From: Taudactylus pleione
Taxonomy: Eukaryota; Chordata; Amphibia; Anura; Myobatrachidae
Assembly: GCA_031769625.1 (NCBI GenBank)
Contig: JAUIMM010000135.1
Location: 9,847,501-9,911,500 of the forward strand
Direction: 5' to 3'
Length of the DNA stretch: 64,000 bases
Position numbers and translations under genes: made by a program. Of the stretch, positions 1-15,100 are shown piece after piece. Each line of letters begins with the position of its first letter. Within the stretch, counting starts at the first letter, position 1. Under the pieces are notes generated by a model. The model was given only the letters and a program-made list of their open reading frames with translations, was not told the DNA's origin and ran no database searches.

Positions 1-1030
1 TAACATACATTATAACATTCTAGTAAAAATCATAATAACATCCATTATAACATTCTAATATACATTCTTACATCCATTATAACATTCTAACATACATTAT
101 AACAATCTAAAATACATTCTAACATCCATTATAACATTCTAACATACATTATAACTTTCTATCATCCATTATAACATTCTAACATCCATAATTACATTCT
201 AACATACATTCTAACATTTTAATATGCATTCTAACATCCATTATAACATTCTAACATATTTTATAACATTCTAATATACATTCTAACATCCATTATAACA
301 TTCGAACATCCAAAACAACATTCTAACATACATTCTAACTTTCTAATATACATTCTAACATCCATTATAACATTCTAACATACATTCTAACATTCTAATA
401 TACATTCTAACATTCATTATAACATTCTAACATACATTCTAACATTTTAATATACATTCTAAAATCAATAATAACATTCTAACATCAATTTTAACATTAT
501 AAAATACATTATAACATCCATTATAATATTTTAACATCCATTATAACATTCTAACATCCATTATAACATTCTAATATACATTCTAACATCCATTATAACA
601 TTCTAACATACATTATAACATTCTAATATACATTCTAACATGCATTATAACATTCTAACATCCATTCTAACATTCTAATATACATTAAAACATTCATTTT
701 ATCATTCTACCATCCATTCTAACATTCTAACATACATTATAACATTCTAATATACATTTTAATATCCATTATAACAATCTAACATACATTATAACATTCT
801 AATATACATTCTAACATCCATTATAACATTCTAACATACAAAATAACATTGTAACATCCATTATAACATTCTAACATACATTATAACAGTCTAAAATACA
901 TTCTAACATCCATTATAACATTCTAACATCCATAATAACATTCTAACATACATTCTAACATCCATAATAACATTCTAAAATACATTCTAACATTTTACCA
1001 TACATTCTAACATTCTAATATACATTCTAA
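1..1030. repeat. Region A, 4,351-bp-spaced duplicate, copy 1
   Basis: This stretch matches 4352-5381 nearly base for base. Shared rare variants are TAGTAAAAATCA (21 and 4372), CCATAATTAC (187 and 4538) and TTCGAACATCCAAAAC (301 and 4652), all at an offset of 4,351. Differences are scattered substitutions, such as a G in the r module near 225 (TAATATGC) that is absent from the other copy. The left end is cut by the window edge. The offset is 4,348 plus the 3 extra bases of the TAGTAAAAATCA variant. Confidence 0.88.
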
Positions 1031-1049
1031 CATCAATTATAACATTCTA

Positions 1050-4000
1050 ATATACATTATAACATTCTAAAAGACATTATAACATCCATTATAACATTAT
1101 AACATACATGATAACATTCTAATATACATTCTAATATCCATTATAACATTCTAACATACATTATAACATTCTAATATACATTCTAACATCCATTATAACA
1201 TTCTAACATACATTATAACAATCTAATATACATTCTAACATCCATTATAACATTGTAACATACATTATAAAAATCTATTATACATTCTAACATCCATTAT
1301 AACATTCTAAAATACATTATTACATTCTAATATACATTCTAACATCCATTATAACATTCGAACATCCAAAACAACATTCTAACATACATTCTAACATTCT
1401 AATATACATTCTAACATCCATTATAACATTCTAACATACATTCTAACATTCTAATATACATTCTAACATCCATTATAACATTCTAACATACATTCTAATA
1501 TTCTAATATACATTCTAAAATCAATTATAACATTCTAACATCCATTTTAACATTCTAATATACATTATAACATCCATAATAATATTCTAACATCCATTAT
1601 AATATTTTAACATCCATTATAACATTCTAACATCCATTATAACATTCTAATATACATTCTAACATCCATTCTAACATTCTAACATACATTATAACATTCT
1701 AATATACATTTTAATATCCATTATAACATTCTAACATACATTATAACATTCTAATATACATTCTAACATCCATTATAACATTCTAACATACAATATAACA
1801 TTGTAACATACATTCTAACATTCTAATATACATTCTAACATCCATTATAACATTTTAACATACATTATAACATTCTAAAAAACATTCTAACTTCCATTAT
1901 AACATCAAAACATCCATTTTAACATTCTAATATATATTATAACATCCATTATTATATTCTAACATCCATTATAACATTATAACATCCATTATAATATTTT
2001 AATATACATTCTAACATCCATTATAACATTCTAAAATACACTATAACATTCTAATATACATTCTAGCATGCATTCTAACATACATTATAACATTCTAAAA
2101 TACATTATAACATCCATTATATCATTATAACATCCATTCTAACATTCTAATATACATTAAAACATGCATTCTAACATTCTAACATCAATTCTAACTTCCA
2201 TTCTAACATTCTAAAATCCATAATAACATTCTAACATACAAAATAACATTCTAATATAAATTCTAACATCCATTCTAACATTATAACATCCATTATAACA
2301 TTCTAATATACATTATAACATTCTAATAGACATTATAACATCCATTATAACATTATAACATACATGATAACATTCTAATATACATTCTAATATCCATTAT
2401 AACATTCTAACATACATTATAACATTCTAATATACATTCTAACATCCATTATAACATTCTAACATACATTATAACAATCTTATATACATTCTAACATCCA
2501 TTATAACATTCTAACATACATTATAATATTCTAATATACATTCTAACTTCCATTATAACATCAAAACATCCATTTTAACATTCTAATATATATTATAACA
2601 TCCATTATAATATTCTAACATCCATTATAACATTCTAACATCCATTATAATATTTGAATATACATTCTAACATCCATTATAACATTCTAAAATACACTAT
2701 AACATTCTAATATACATTCTAGCATGCATTCTAACATACATTATAACATTCTAAAATACATTATAACATCCATTATAACATTATAACATCTATTCTAACA
2801 TTCTAATATACATTAAAACATCCATTATAACATTCTAACATCAATTCTAACTTCCATTCTAACATTCTAAAATCCATAATAACATTCTAACATACAAAAT
2901 AACATTCTAATATAAATTCTAACATCCATTCTAACATTATAACATCCATTATAACATTCTAATATACATTATAACATTCTAATAGACATTATAACATCCA
3001 TTATAACATTATAACATACATGATAACATTCTAATATACATTCTAATATCCATTATAACATTCTAACATACATTATAACATTCTAATATACATTCTAACA
3101 TCCATTATAACATTCTAACATACATTATAACAATCTAATATACATTCTAACATTCATTATAACATTGTAACATACATTATAAAAATCTATTATACATTCT
3201 AACATCCATTATAACATTCTAAAATACATCATTACATTCTAATATACATTCTAACATCCATTATAACATTCGAACATCCAAAACAACATTCTATCATACA
3301 TTCTAACATTCTAATATACATTCTAACATCCATTCTAACATTCTAACATACATTCTAACATTCTAATATACATTCTAACATCCATTTTAACATTCTAACA
3401 TACATTCTAATATTCTAATATACATTCTAAAATCAATTATAACATTCTAACATCCATTTTAACATTCTAATATACATTATAACATCAATTATAATATTCT
3501 AACATCCATTATAATATTTTAACATCCATTATAACATTCTAACATCCATTATAACATTCTAATATACATTCCAACATGTATTATAACATTCTAACATCCA
3601 TTCTAACATTCTAATATACATTAAAACATTCATTATGACATTCTAACATCCATTCTAACATTCTAACATACATTATAACATTCTAATATACATTTTAATA
3701 TCCATTATAACATTCTAACATACATTATAACATTCTAATATACATTCTAACATCCATTATAACATTCTAACATACAATATAACATTGTAACATACATTAT
3801 AACATTCTAATATACATTCTAACATCCATTATAACATTCTAACATACATTATAACATTCTAAAAAACATTCTAACTTCCATTATAACATCAAAACATCCA
3901 TTTTAACATTCTAATATATATTATAACATCCATTATAATATTCTAACATCCATTATAACATTCTAACATCCATTATAATATTTTAATATACATTCTAACA

Positions 4001-4270
4001 TCCATTATAACATTCTAAAATACACTATAACATTCTAATATACATTCTAGCATGCATTCTAACATACATTATAACATTCTAAAATACATTATAACATCCA
4101 TTATATCATTATAACATCCATTCTAACATTCTAATATACATTAAAACATCCATTCTAACATTCTAACATCAATTCTAACTTCCATTCTAACATTCTAAAA
4201 TCCATAATAACATTCTAACATACAAAATAGCATTCTAATATAAATTCTAACATCCATTCTAACATTGTAA
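1050..4270. repeat. Region A internal ~1.9-kb tandem HOR, two copies
   Basis: Markers in about 1050-2280 recur at about 2962-4270. CATACATG begins near 1103 and 3015, GTAACATACATTATAAAAATC at 1255 and 3167, and TTCGAA at 1357 and 3269, all 1,912 bp apart. Further on, the offset becomes 1,984 bp: AACATCAAAA at 1901 and 3885, TAGCATGC at 2064 and 4048. The 72-bp change is again a multiple of 4. A 656-bp duplication lies inside, so this is a nested structure. Confidence 0.8.
1888..3175. repeat. 656-bp direct duplication in region A
   Basis: Two adjacent copies are about 1888-2530 and 2544-3175. Anchors 656 bp apart are AACATCAAAA (1901 and 2557), TAGCATGC (2064 and 2720) and AACATACATG (2357 and 3013). 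The copies differ by a few substitutions, for example TAATTATATTC versus TAATATTC contexts early in the block. A third related copy of the first part lies at about 3872-4270, 1,328 bp after the second. Confidence 0.82.
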
Positions 4271-4351
4271 CATACATTATAACAATCTATTATACATTCT
4301 AACATCCATTATAACATTCTAAAATACATTATAACATTCTAATATACATTC

Positions 4352-5381
4352 TAACATACATTATAACATTCTAGTAAAAATCATAATAACATCCATTATA
4401 ACATTCTAATATACATTCTTACATCCATTATAACATTCTAACATACATTATAACAATCTAAAATACATTCTAACATCCATTATAACATTCTAACATACAT
4501 TATAACTTTCTATCATCCATTATAACATTCTAACATCCATAATTACATTCTAACATACATTCTAACATTTTAATATACATTCTAACATCCATTATAACAT
4601 TCTAACATATTTTATAACATTCTAATATACATTCTAACATCCATTATAACATTCGAACATCCAAAACAACATTCTAACATACATTCTAACTTTCTAATAT
4701 ACATTCTAACATCCATTATAACATTCTAACATACATTCTAACATTCTAATATACATTCTAACATTCATTATAACATTCTAACATACATTCTAACATTCTA
4801 ATATACATTCTAAAATCAATAATAACATTCTAACATCAATTTTAACATTATAAAATACATTATAACATCCATTATAATATTTTAACATCCATTATAACAT
4901 TCTAACATCCATTATAACATTCTAATATACATTCTAACATCCATTATAACATTCTAACATACATTATAACATTCTAATATACATTCTAACATGCATTATA
5001 ACATTCTAACATCCATTCTAACATTCTAATATACATTAAAACATTCATTTTATCATTCTACCATCCATTCTAACATTCTAACATACATTATAACATTCTA
5101 ATATACATTTTAATATCCATTATAACAATCTAACATACATTATAACATTCTAATATACATTCTAACATCCATTATAACATTCTAACATACAAAATAACAT
5201 TGTAACATCCATTATAACATTCTAACATACATTATAACAGTCTAAAATACATTCTAACATCCATTATAACATTCTAACATCCATAATAACATTCTAACAT
5301 ACATTCTAACATCCATAATAACATTCTAAAATACATTCTAACATTCTACCATACATTCTAACATTCTAATATACATTCTAA
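4352..5381. repeat. Region A, 4,351-bp-spaced duplicate, copy 2
   Basis: This is the second copy of 1-1030. Correspondence ends near 5381, where it reads CATCCATTTTAATATTC while copy 1 continues with CATCAATTATAACATTC. From here rightward the sequence follows the ~3.7-kb B-type HOR, so this is the A-to-B junction. Confidence 0.86.
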
Positions 5382-8375
5382 CATCCATTTTAATATTCTA
5401 ATATACATTATAACATCCATTATAATATTCTAACATCCAATATAACATTCTAACATCCATTACAACATTCTAATATACATTCTAAAATGCATTCTAACAT
5501 ACATTATAACATTCTAATATACATTCTAACATCCATTATAACATTCTAACATCCATTCTAACATTCTAATATTTATTATAACATCCAATATAACATTCTA
5601 ACATACATTGCAACATTCTAATATACATTCTAATATCCATTCTAACATTCTAACATACATTAAAACATTCTAATATACATTATAATAATCTAATATACAT
5701 TATTACATCCATTGTAACATTCTAACATACATTATAACATTTTAATATACATTCTAAAATCCATTATAACATTCTAACATACATTATAACATTCTAATAT
5801 ACATTCTAACATACATAATAACATTCTAGTTTACATTATAACATCCATTATAACATTCTAACAAACAGTATAACATTGTAACATACATTTTAACATTCTA
5901 ATATACATTCTAACATCCATTATAAAATTTTAACATCCATAATAACATTCTAACATACATTCTAACATTCTAATATACATTCTAACATCCATTATAACAT
6001 TCTAATATACATTATAACATTCTAATATACATTATAACATCCATTATAACATTCTAACATACATTATAACATTCTAATATACATTCTAACATCCATTATA
6101 ACATTCTAACATCCATAATAACATTCTGACATACATTCTAACATTCTAATATACATTCTAACATGCATAATAACATTCTAACATACATTCTAACATACAT
6201 TCTAACATTCTAATATATATTCTAACATTCATTATAACATTCAAATATACATTCTAACATCCATTATGACATTCTAATATACATTATAACATTCTAATAT
6301 ACATTCTAATATCCATTATAACATTATAACATATATTATAACATTCTAATATACATTCTAACATCCATTATAACATTCTAACATACATTATAACATTCTA
6401 ATATACATTCTAGCATCAATTATAACATTCTAACATACATTACAACAATCTAATATACATTATAACCTCCATTATAACATGCTAACATACATTATAATAT
6501 TCCAATATACATTCTAACATCCATTATAACATTCTTACATCCATAATAACATTCTAATATCCATTATAACATTCTAATATACATGATAATATTCTAATAT
6601 ACATTCTAACATCCATTATAACATTCTAACATACATTCTAACATTCTAATATACATTCTAAAATACATTATAACATTCTAACATACTTTCTAATATTCTA
6701 ACATACATTCTAACATTCTAATATACATTCTAACATCCATTATAACATTCTAACATCCATTCTAACATTCTAATATACATTCTAACATCAATTATAGCAT
6801 TCTAACATCCATTTTAACATTCTAAAATATATTATAACATCCATTATAATATTCTAACATCCATTATAACATTCTAACATCCATTATAATATTCAAATAT
6901 ACATTCTAACATCCATTATATCCTTCTAAATTACACTATAACATTCTAATATACATTCTAACATGCATTCTAACATACATTATAACATTATAATATACAT
7001 TATAACATCCATTATAACATTATAACATCCATTCTAACATTCTAATATACATTCTAACATCCATTATAACATTCTAACATACATTCTAACATTCTAATAT
7101 ACATTCTAAAATCAATTATAACATTCTAACATCCATTTTAACATTCTAATATACATTTTAACATCCATTATAATATTCTAACATCCATTATAACATTCTA
7201 ATATACATTCTAACATCCATTATAACATTCTAACATACATTATAACATTCTAATATACATTCTAACATGCATTATAACATTCTAACATCCATTCTAACAT
7301 TCTAATATACATTAAAACATTCATTATAACATTCTAACATCCATTATAACATTCTAACATACATTATAACATTCTAATAATCATTTTAATATCCATTATA
7401 ACATTCTAACATACATTATAACATTCTAATATACATTCTAACATCCATTATAACATTCTAACATACAATATAACATTGTAACATTTATTATAACATCCTA
7501 ATTTACATTCTAACATCCATTATAACCTTCTAACATCCATTATAACAATCTAAAATACTTCCTAACATCCATTATAACATTCTAACATACATAATAATAT
7601 TCTAACATACATTCTAACATCCATAATAACATTCTAACATACATTCTAACATTCTACCATACATTCTAACATTCTAATATACATTCTAACATCAATTATA
7701 ACATTCTAACATCCATTTTATTATTCTAATATACATTATAACATCCATTATAATATTCTAACATCCATTATAACATTCTAACATCCATTCTAACATTCTA
7801 ATATACATTCTAATACCCATTATCACATTCTAATATACATTCTAACATCCATTATAACATTCTAACATACATTATAACATTCTAATATACATTCTAACAT
7901 CCATTATAACATTCTAACATACATTATAACATTCTAAAATACATTCTAACATCCATAATAACATTCTAACATACATTACAACAATCTAATATACTTTATA
8001 GTCTCCATTATAACATGCTAACATACATTATAACATTCCAATATACATTCTATCATCCATTATAACATTCTTACATCCATAATAACATTCTAACATCCAT
8101 TATAACATTCTAATATACATTATAACATTCTAATATACATTATAACATCCATTATAACATTCTAACATACATTTTAACAATCTAAAATACATTCTAACAT
8201 CCATTATTACATTCTAACATACTTTATAACTTTCTATCATCCATTATAACATTCTAACATCCATAATAACATTCTAACATACATTCTAACATTCTAATAT
8301 ACATTCTAACATCCATTTTAACATTCTATCATAGATTATAACATTCTAATATACATTCTAACATTCATTATAACA
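4652..8375. repeat. Region B ~3.7-kb HOR, copy 1
   Basis: The copy is delimited by successive TTCGAACATCCAAAAC anchors at 4652 and 8376 (3,724 bp). Internal markers recur at fixed offsets in the next copy: CCAATATAAC at 5437 and 9141, ACAAACAGTATAAC at 5861 and 9565 (both 3,704 bp). B-type hallmarks are present: the ATGCATAATAAC region near 6163, CATGCTAACATAC near 6478, and the TATATCCTTCTAAATTACAC variant near 6919. A 20-bp module pair present in copy 2 near 9060-9090 is missing here near 5375. Confidence 0.82.
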
Positions 8376-11300
8376 TTCGAACATCCAAAACAACATTCTA
8401 ACATACATTCTAACATTCTAATATACATTCTAACATCCATTATAACATTCTAACATACATTCTAACATTCTAATATACATTCTAACATCCATTAAAACAT
8501 TCTAACATACATTCTAACATTCTAATATACATTCTAAAATCAATTATAACATTCTAACATCCATTTTAACATTCTAATATACATTATAACATCCATTATA
8601 ATATTTTAACATCCATTATAACATTCTAACATCCATTATAACATTCTAATATACATTCTAACATCCATTATAACATTCTAACATACATTATAACATTCTA
8701 ATATACATTCTAACATGCATTATAACATTCTAACATCCACTCTAACATTCTAATATACATTAAAACATTCATTATAACATTCTAACATCCATTCTAACAT
8801 TCTAACATACATTATAACATTCTAATATACATTTTAATATCCATTATAACATTCTAATATACATTCTAACATCCATTATAACATTCTAACATACAATATA
8901 ACATTGTAACTTACATTATAACATTCTAATATACATTCTAACATCCATTATAACATTCTAACATCCATAATAACATTCTAACATACATTCTAACATCCAT
9001 AATAACATTCTAAAATACATTCTAACATTCTACCATACATTCTAACATTCTAATATACATTCTAACATCAATTATAACATTCTAACATCCATTTTAATAT
9101 TCTAATATACATTATAACATCCATTATAATATTCTAACATCCAATATAACATTCTAACATCCATTACAACATTCTAATATACATTCTAAAATGCATTCTA
9201 ACATACATTATAACATTCTAATATACATTCTAACATCCATTATACAATTCTAACATCCATTCTAACATTCTAATATTTATTATAACATCCAATATAACAT
9301 TCTAACATACATTGCAACATTCTAATATACATTCTAATATCCATTCTAACATTCTAACATACATTAAAACATTCTAACATACATTATAATAATCTAATAT
9401 ACATTATTACATCCATTGTAACATTCTAACATACATTATAACATTTTAATATACATTCTAAAATCCATTATAACATTCTAACATACATCATAACATTCTA
9501 ATATACATTCTAACATACATAATAACATTGTAGTATACATTATAACATCCATTATAACATTCTAACAAACAGTATAACATTGTAACATACATTTTAACAT
9601 TCTAATATACATTCTAACATCCATTATAAAATTTTAACATCCATAATAACATTCTAACATACATTCTAACATTCTAATATACATTCTAACATCCATTATA
9701 ACATTCTAATATACATTATAACATTCTAATATACATTCTAACATCCATTATAACATTCTAACATACATTATAACATTCTAATATACATTCTAACATCCAT
9801 TATAACATTCTAACATCCATAATAACATTCTGACATACATTCTAACATTCTAATATACATTCTAACATGCATAATAACATTCTAACATACATTCTAACAT
9901 ACATTCTAACATTCTAATATATATTCTAACATTCATTATAACATTCAAATATACATTCTAACATCCATTATGACATTCTAATATACATTATAACATTCTA
10001 ATATACATTCTAATATCCATTATAACATTATAACATACATTATAACATTCTAATATACATTCTAACATCCATTATAACATTCTAACATACATTATAACAT
10101 TCTAATATACATTCTAGCATCAATTATAACATTCTAACATACATTACAACAATCTAATATACTTTATAACCTCCATTATAACATGCTAACATACATTATA
10201 ATATTCCAATATACATTCTAACATCCATTATAACATTCTTACATCCACAATAACATTCTAATATCCATTATAACATTCTAATATACATGATAACATTCTA
10301 ATATACATTCTAACATCCATTATAACATTCTAACATACATTCTAACATTCTAATATACATTCTAAAATACATTATAACATTCTAACATACTTTCTAATAT
10401 TCTAACATACATTCTAACATTCTAATATACATTCTAACATCCATTATAACATTCTAACATCCATTCTAACATTCTAATATACATTCTAACATCAATTATA
10501 GCATTCTAACATCCATTTTAACATTCTAAAATATATTATAACATCCATTATAATATTCTAACATCCATTATAACATTCTAACATCCATTATAATATTCAA
10601 ATATACATTCTAACATCCATTATATCCTTCTAAATTACACTATAACATTCTAATATACATTGTAACATGCATTCTAACATACATTATAACATTATAATAT
10701 ACATTATAACATCCATTATAATATTATAACATCCATTCTAACATTCTAATATACATTCTAACATCCATTATAACATTCTAACATACTTTCTAACATTCTA
10801 ATATACATTCTAAAATCAATTATAACATTCTAACATCCATTTTAACATTCTAATATACATTTTAACATCCATTATAACATTCTAATATACATTCTAACAT
10901 CCATTATAACATTCTAACATACATTATAACATTCTAATATACATTCTAACATGCATTATAACATTCTAACATCCATTCTAACATTCTAATATACATTAAA
11001 ACATTCATTATAACATTCTAACATCCATTATAACATTCTAACATACATTATAACATTCTAATAATCATTTTAATATCCATTTTAACATTCTAACATACAT
11101 TATAACATTCTAATATACATTCTAACATCCATTCTAACATTCTAACATACAATATAACATTGTAACATTTATTATAACATCCTAATTTACATTCTAACAT
11201 CCATTATAACATTCTAACATCCATTATAACAATCTAAAATACTTCCTAACATCCATTATAACATTCTAACATACATAATAATATTCTAACATACATTCTA

Positions 11301-12111
11301 ACATCCATAATAACATTCTTACATACATTCTAACATTCTACCATACATTCTAACATTCTAATATACATTCTAACATCCATTATAACATTCTAACATCCAT
11401 TCTAACATTCTAATATACATTCTAACATCAATTATAACATTCTAACATCCATTTTAATATTCTAATATACATTATAACATCCATTATAATATTCTAACAT
11501 CCATTATAACATTCTAACATCCATTCTAACATTCTAATATACATTCTAATACCCATTATAACATTCTAATATACATTCTAACATCCATTATAACATTCTA
11601 ACATACATTATAACATTCTAATATACATTCTAACATCCATTCTAACATTCTAACATACATTATAACATTCTAAAATACATTCTAACATCCATAATAACAT
11701 TCTAACATACATTACAACAATCTAATATACTTTATAGTCTCCATTATAACATGCTAACATACATTATAACATTCCAATATACATTCTATCATCCATTATA
11801 ACATTCTTACATCCATAATAACATTATAACATCCATTATAACATTCTAATATACATTATAACATTCTAATATACATTATAACATCCATTATAACATTCTA
11901 ACATACATTTTAACAATCTAAAATACATTCTAACATCCATAATAACATTCTAACATACTTTATAACTTTCTATCATCCATTATAACATTCTAACATCCAT
12001 AATAACATTCTAACATACATTCTAACATTCTAATATACATTCTAAAATCCATTTTAATATTCTATCATAGATTATAACATTCTAATATACATTCTAACAT
12101 TCATTATAACA
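8376..12111. repeat. Region B ~3.7-kb HOR, copy 2
   Basis: This copy runs between the TTCGAA anchor at 8376 and the altered anchor TTCAAA at 12112 (3,736 bp). ACAAACAGTATAAC is at 9565 and CCAATATAAC at 9141. The TACTTTATAACTTTC marker preceding each anchor is at 8221 and 11957. The copy carries the same ordered B-type variants as copy 1, with scattered substitutions. Confidence 0.82.
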
Positions 12112-15100
12112 TTCAAACATCCAAAACAACATTCTAACATACATTCTAACATTCTAATATACATTCTAACATCCATTATAACATTCTAACATACATACTA
12201 ACATTCTAATATACATTCTAACATCCATTATAACATTCTAACATACATTCTAACATTCTAATATACATTCTAAAATCAATTATAACATTCTAACATCCAT
12301 TTTAACATTCTAATATACATTATAACATCCATTATAATATTTTAACATCCATTATAACATTCTAACATCCATTATAACATTCTAATATACATTCTAACAT
12401 CCATTATAACATTCTAACATACATTATAACATTCTAATATACATTCTAACATGCATTATAACATTCTAACATCCACTCTAACATTCTAATATACATTAAA
12501 ACATTCATTATAACATTCTAACATCCATTCTAACATTCTAACATACATTATAACATTCTAATATACATTTTAATATCCATTATAACATTCTAATATACAT
12601 TCTAACATCCATTATAACATTCTAACATACAATATAACATTGTAACATACATTATAACATTCTAATATACATTCTAACATCCATTATAACATTCTAACAT
12701 ACATTATAACAGTCTAAAATACATTCTAACATCCATTATAACATTCTAACATCCATAATAACATTCTAACATACATTGTAACATCCATAATAACATTCTA
12801 AAATACATTCTAACATTCTAATATACATTCTAACATCAATTATAACATTCTAACATCCATTTTAATATTCTAATATACATTATAACATCCATTATAATAT
12901 TCTAACATCCAATATAACATTCTAACATCCATTACAACATTCTAATATACATTCTAAAATGCATTCTAACATACATTATAACATTCTAATATACATTCTA
13001 ACATCTATTATAAAATTCTAACATCCATTCTAACATTCTAATATTTATTATAACATCCAATATAACATTCTAACATACATTGCAACATTCTAATATACAT
13101 TCTAATATCCATTCTAACATTCTAACATACATTAAAACATTCTAACATACATTATAATAATCTCATATACATTATTACATCCATTGTAACATTCTAACAT
13201 ACATTATAACATTTTAATATACATTCTAAAATCCATTATAACATTCTAACATACATTATAACATTCTAATATACATTCTAACATACATAATAACATTCTA
13301 GTATACATTATAACATCCATTATAACATTCTAACAAACAGTATAACATTGTAACATACATTTTAACATTCTAATATACATTCTAACATCCATTATAAAAT
13401 TTTAACATCCATAATAACAATCTAACATACATTCTAACATTCTAATATACATTCTAACATCCATTATAACATTCTAATATACATTATAACATTCTAATAT
13501 ACATTCTAACATCCATTATAACATTCTAACATACATTATAACATTCTAATATCCATTCTAACATCCATTATAACATTCTAACATCCATAATAACATTCTG
13601 ACATACATTCTAACATTCTAATATACATTCTAACATGCATAATAACATTCTAACATACATTCTAACATACATTCTAACATTCTAATATATATTCTAACAT
13701 TCATTATAACATTCAAATATACATTCTAACATCCATTATGACATTCTAATATACATTATAACATTCTAATATACATTCTAATATCCATTATAACATTATA
13801 ACATACATTATAACATTCTAATATACATTCTAACATCCATTATAACATTCTAACATACATTATAACATTCTAATATACATTCTAGCATCAATTATAACAT
13901 TCTAACATACATTACAACAATCTAATATACATTATAACCCCCATTATAACATGCTAACATACATTATAATATTCCAATATACATTCTAACATCCATTATA
14001 ACATTCTTACATCCATAATAACATTCTAATATCCATTATAACATTCTAATATACATGATAACATTCTAATATACATTCTAACATCCATTATAACATTCTA
14101 ACATACATTCTAAAATTCTAATATACATTCTAAAATACATTATAACATTCTAACATACTTTCTAATATTCTAACATACATTCTAACATTCTAATATACAT
14201 TCTAACATCCATTATAACATTCTAACATCCATTCTAACATTCTAATATACATTCTAACATCAATTATAACATTCTAACATCCATTTTAACATTCTAATAT
14301 ATATTATAACATCCATTATAATATTCTAACATACATTATAACATTCTAACATCCATTATAATTTTCAAATATACATTCTAACATCCATTATATCCTTCTA
14401 AATTACACTATAACATTCTAATATACATTCTAACATGCATACTAACATACATTATAACATTATAATATACATTATAACATCCTTTATAACATTATAACAT
14501 CCATTCTAACATTCTAATATACATTCTAACATCCATTATAACATTCTAACATCCATTCTAACATTCTAATATACATTCTAAAATCAATTATAACATTCTA
14601 ACATCCATTTTAACATTCTAATATACATTTTAACATCCATTATAATATTCTAACATCCATTATAACATTCTAATATACATTCTAATATCCATTATAACAT
14701 TCTAACATACATTATAACATTCTAATATACATTCTAACATGCATTATAACATTCTAACATCCATTCTAACATTCTAATATACATTAAAACATTCATTATA
14801 ACATTCTAACATCCATTATAACATTCTAACATACATTATAACATTCTAATATACATTCTAACATCCATTATAACATTCTAACATACAATATAACATTGTA
14901 ACATTTATTATAACATTCTAATTTACATTCTAACATCCAATTTTAACATTCTAACATCCATTATAACAATCTAAATACTTCCTAACATCCATTATAACAT
15001 TCTAACATACATAATAACATTCTAACATACATTCTAACATCCATAATAACATTCTAACATACATTCTAACATTCTAATATACATTCTAACATTCATTATA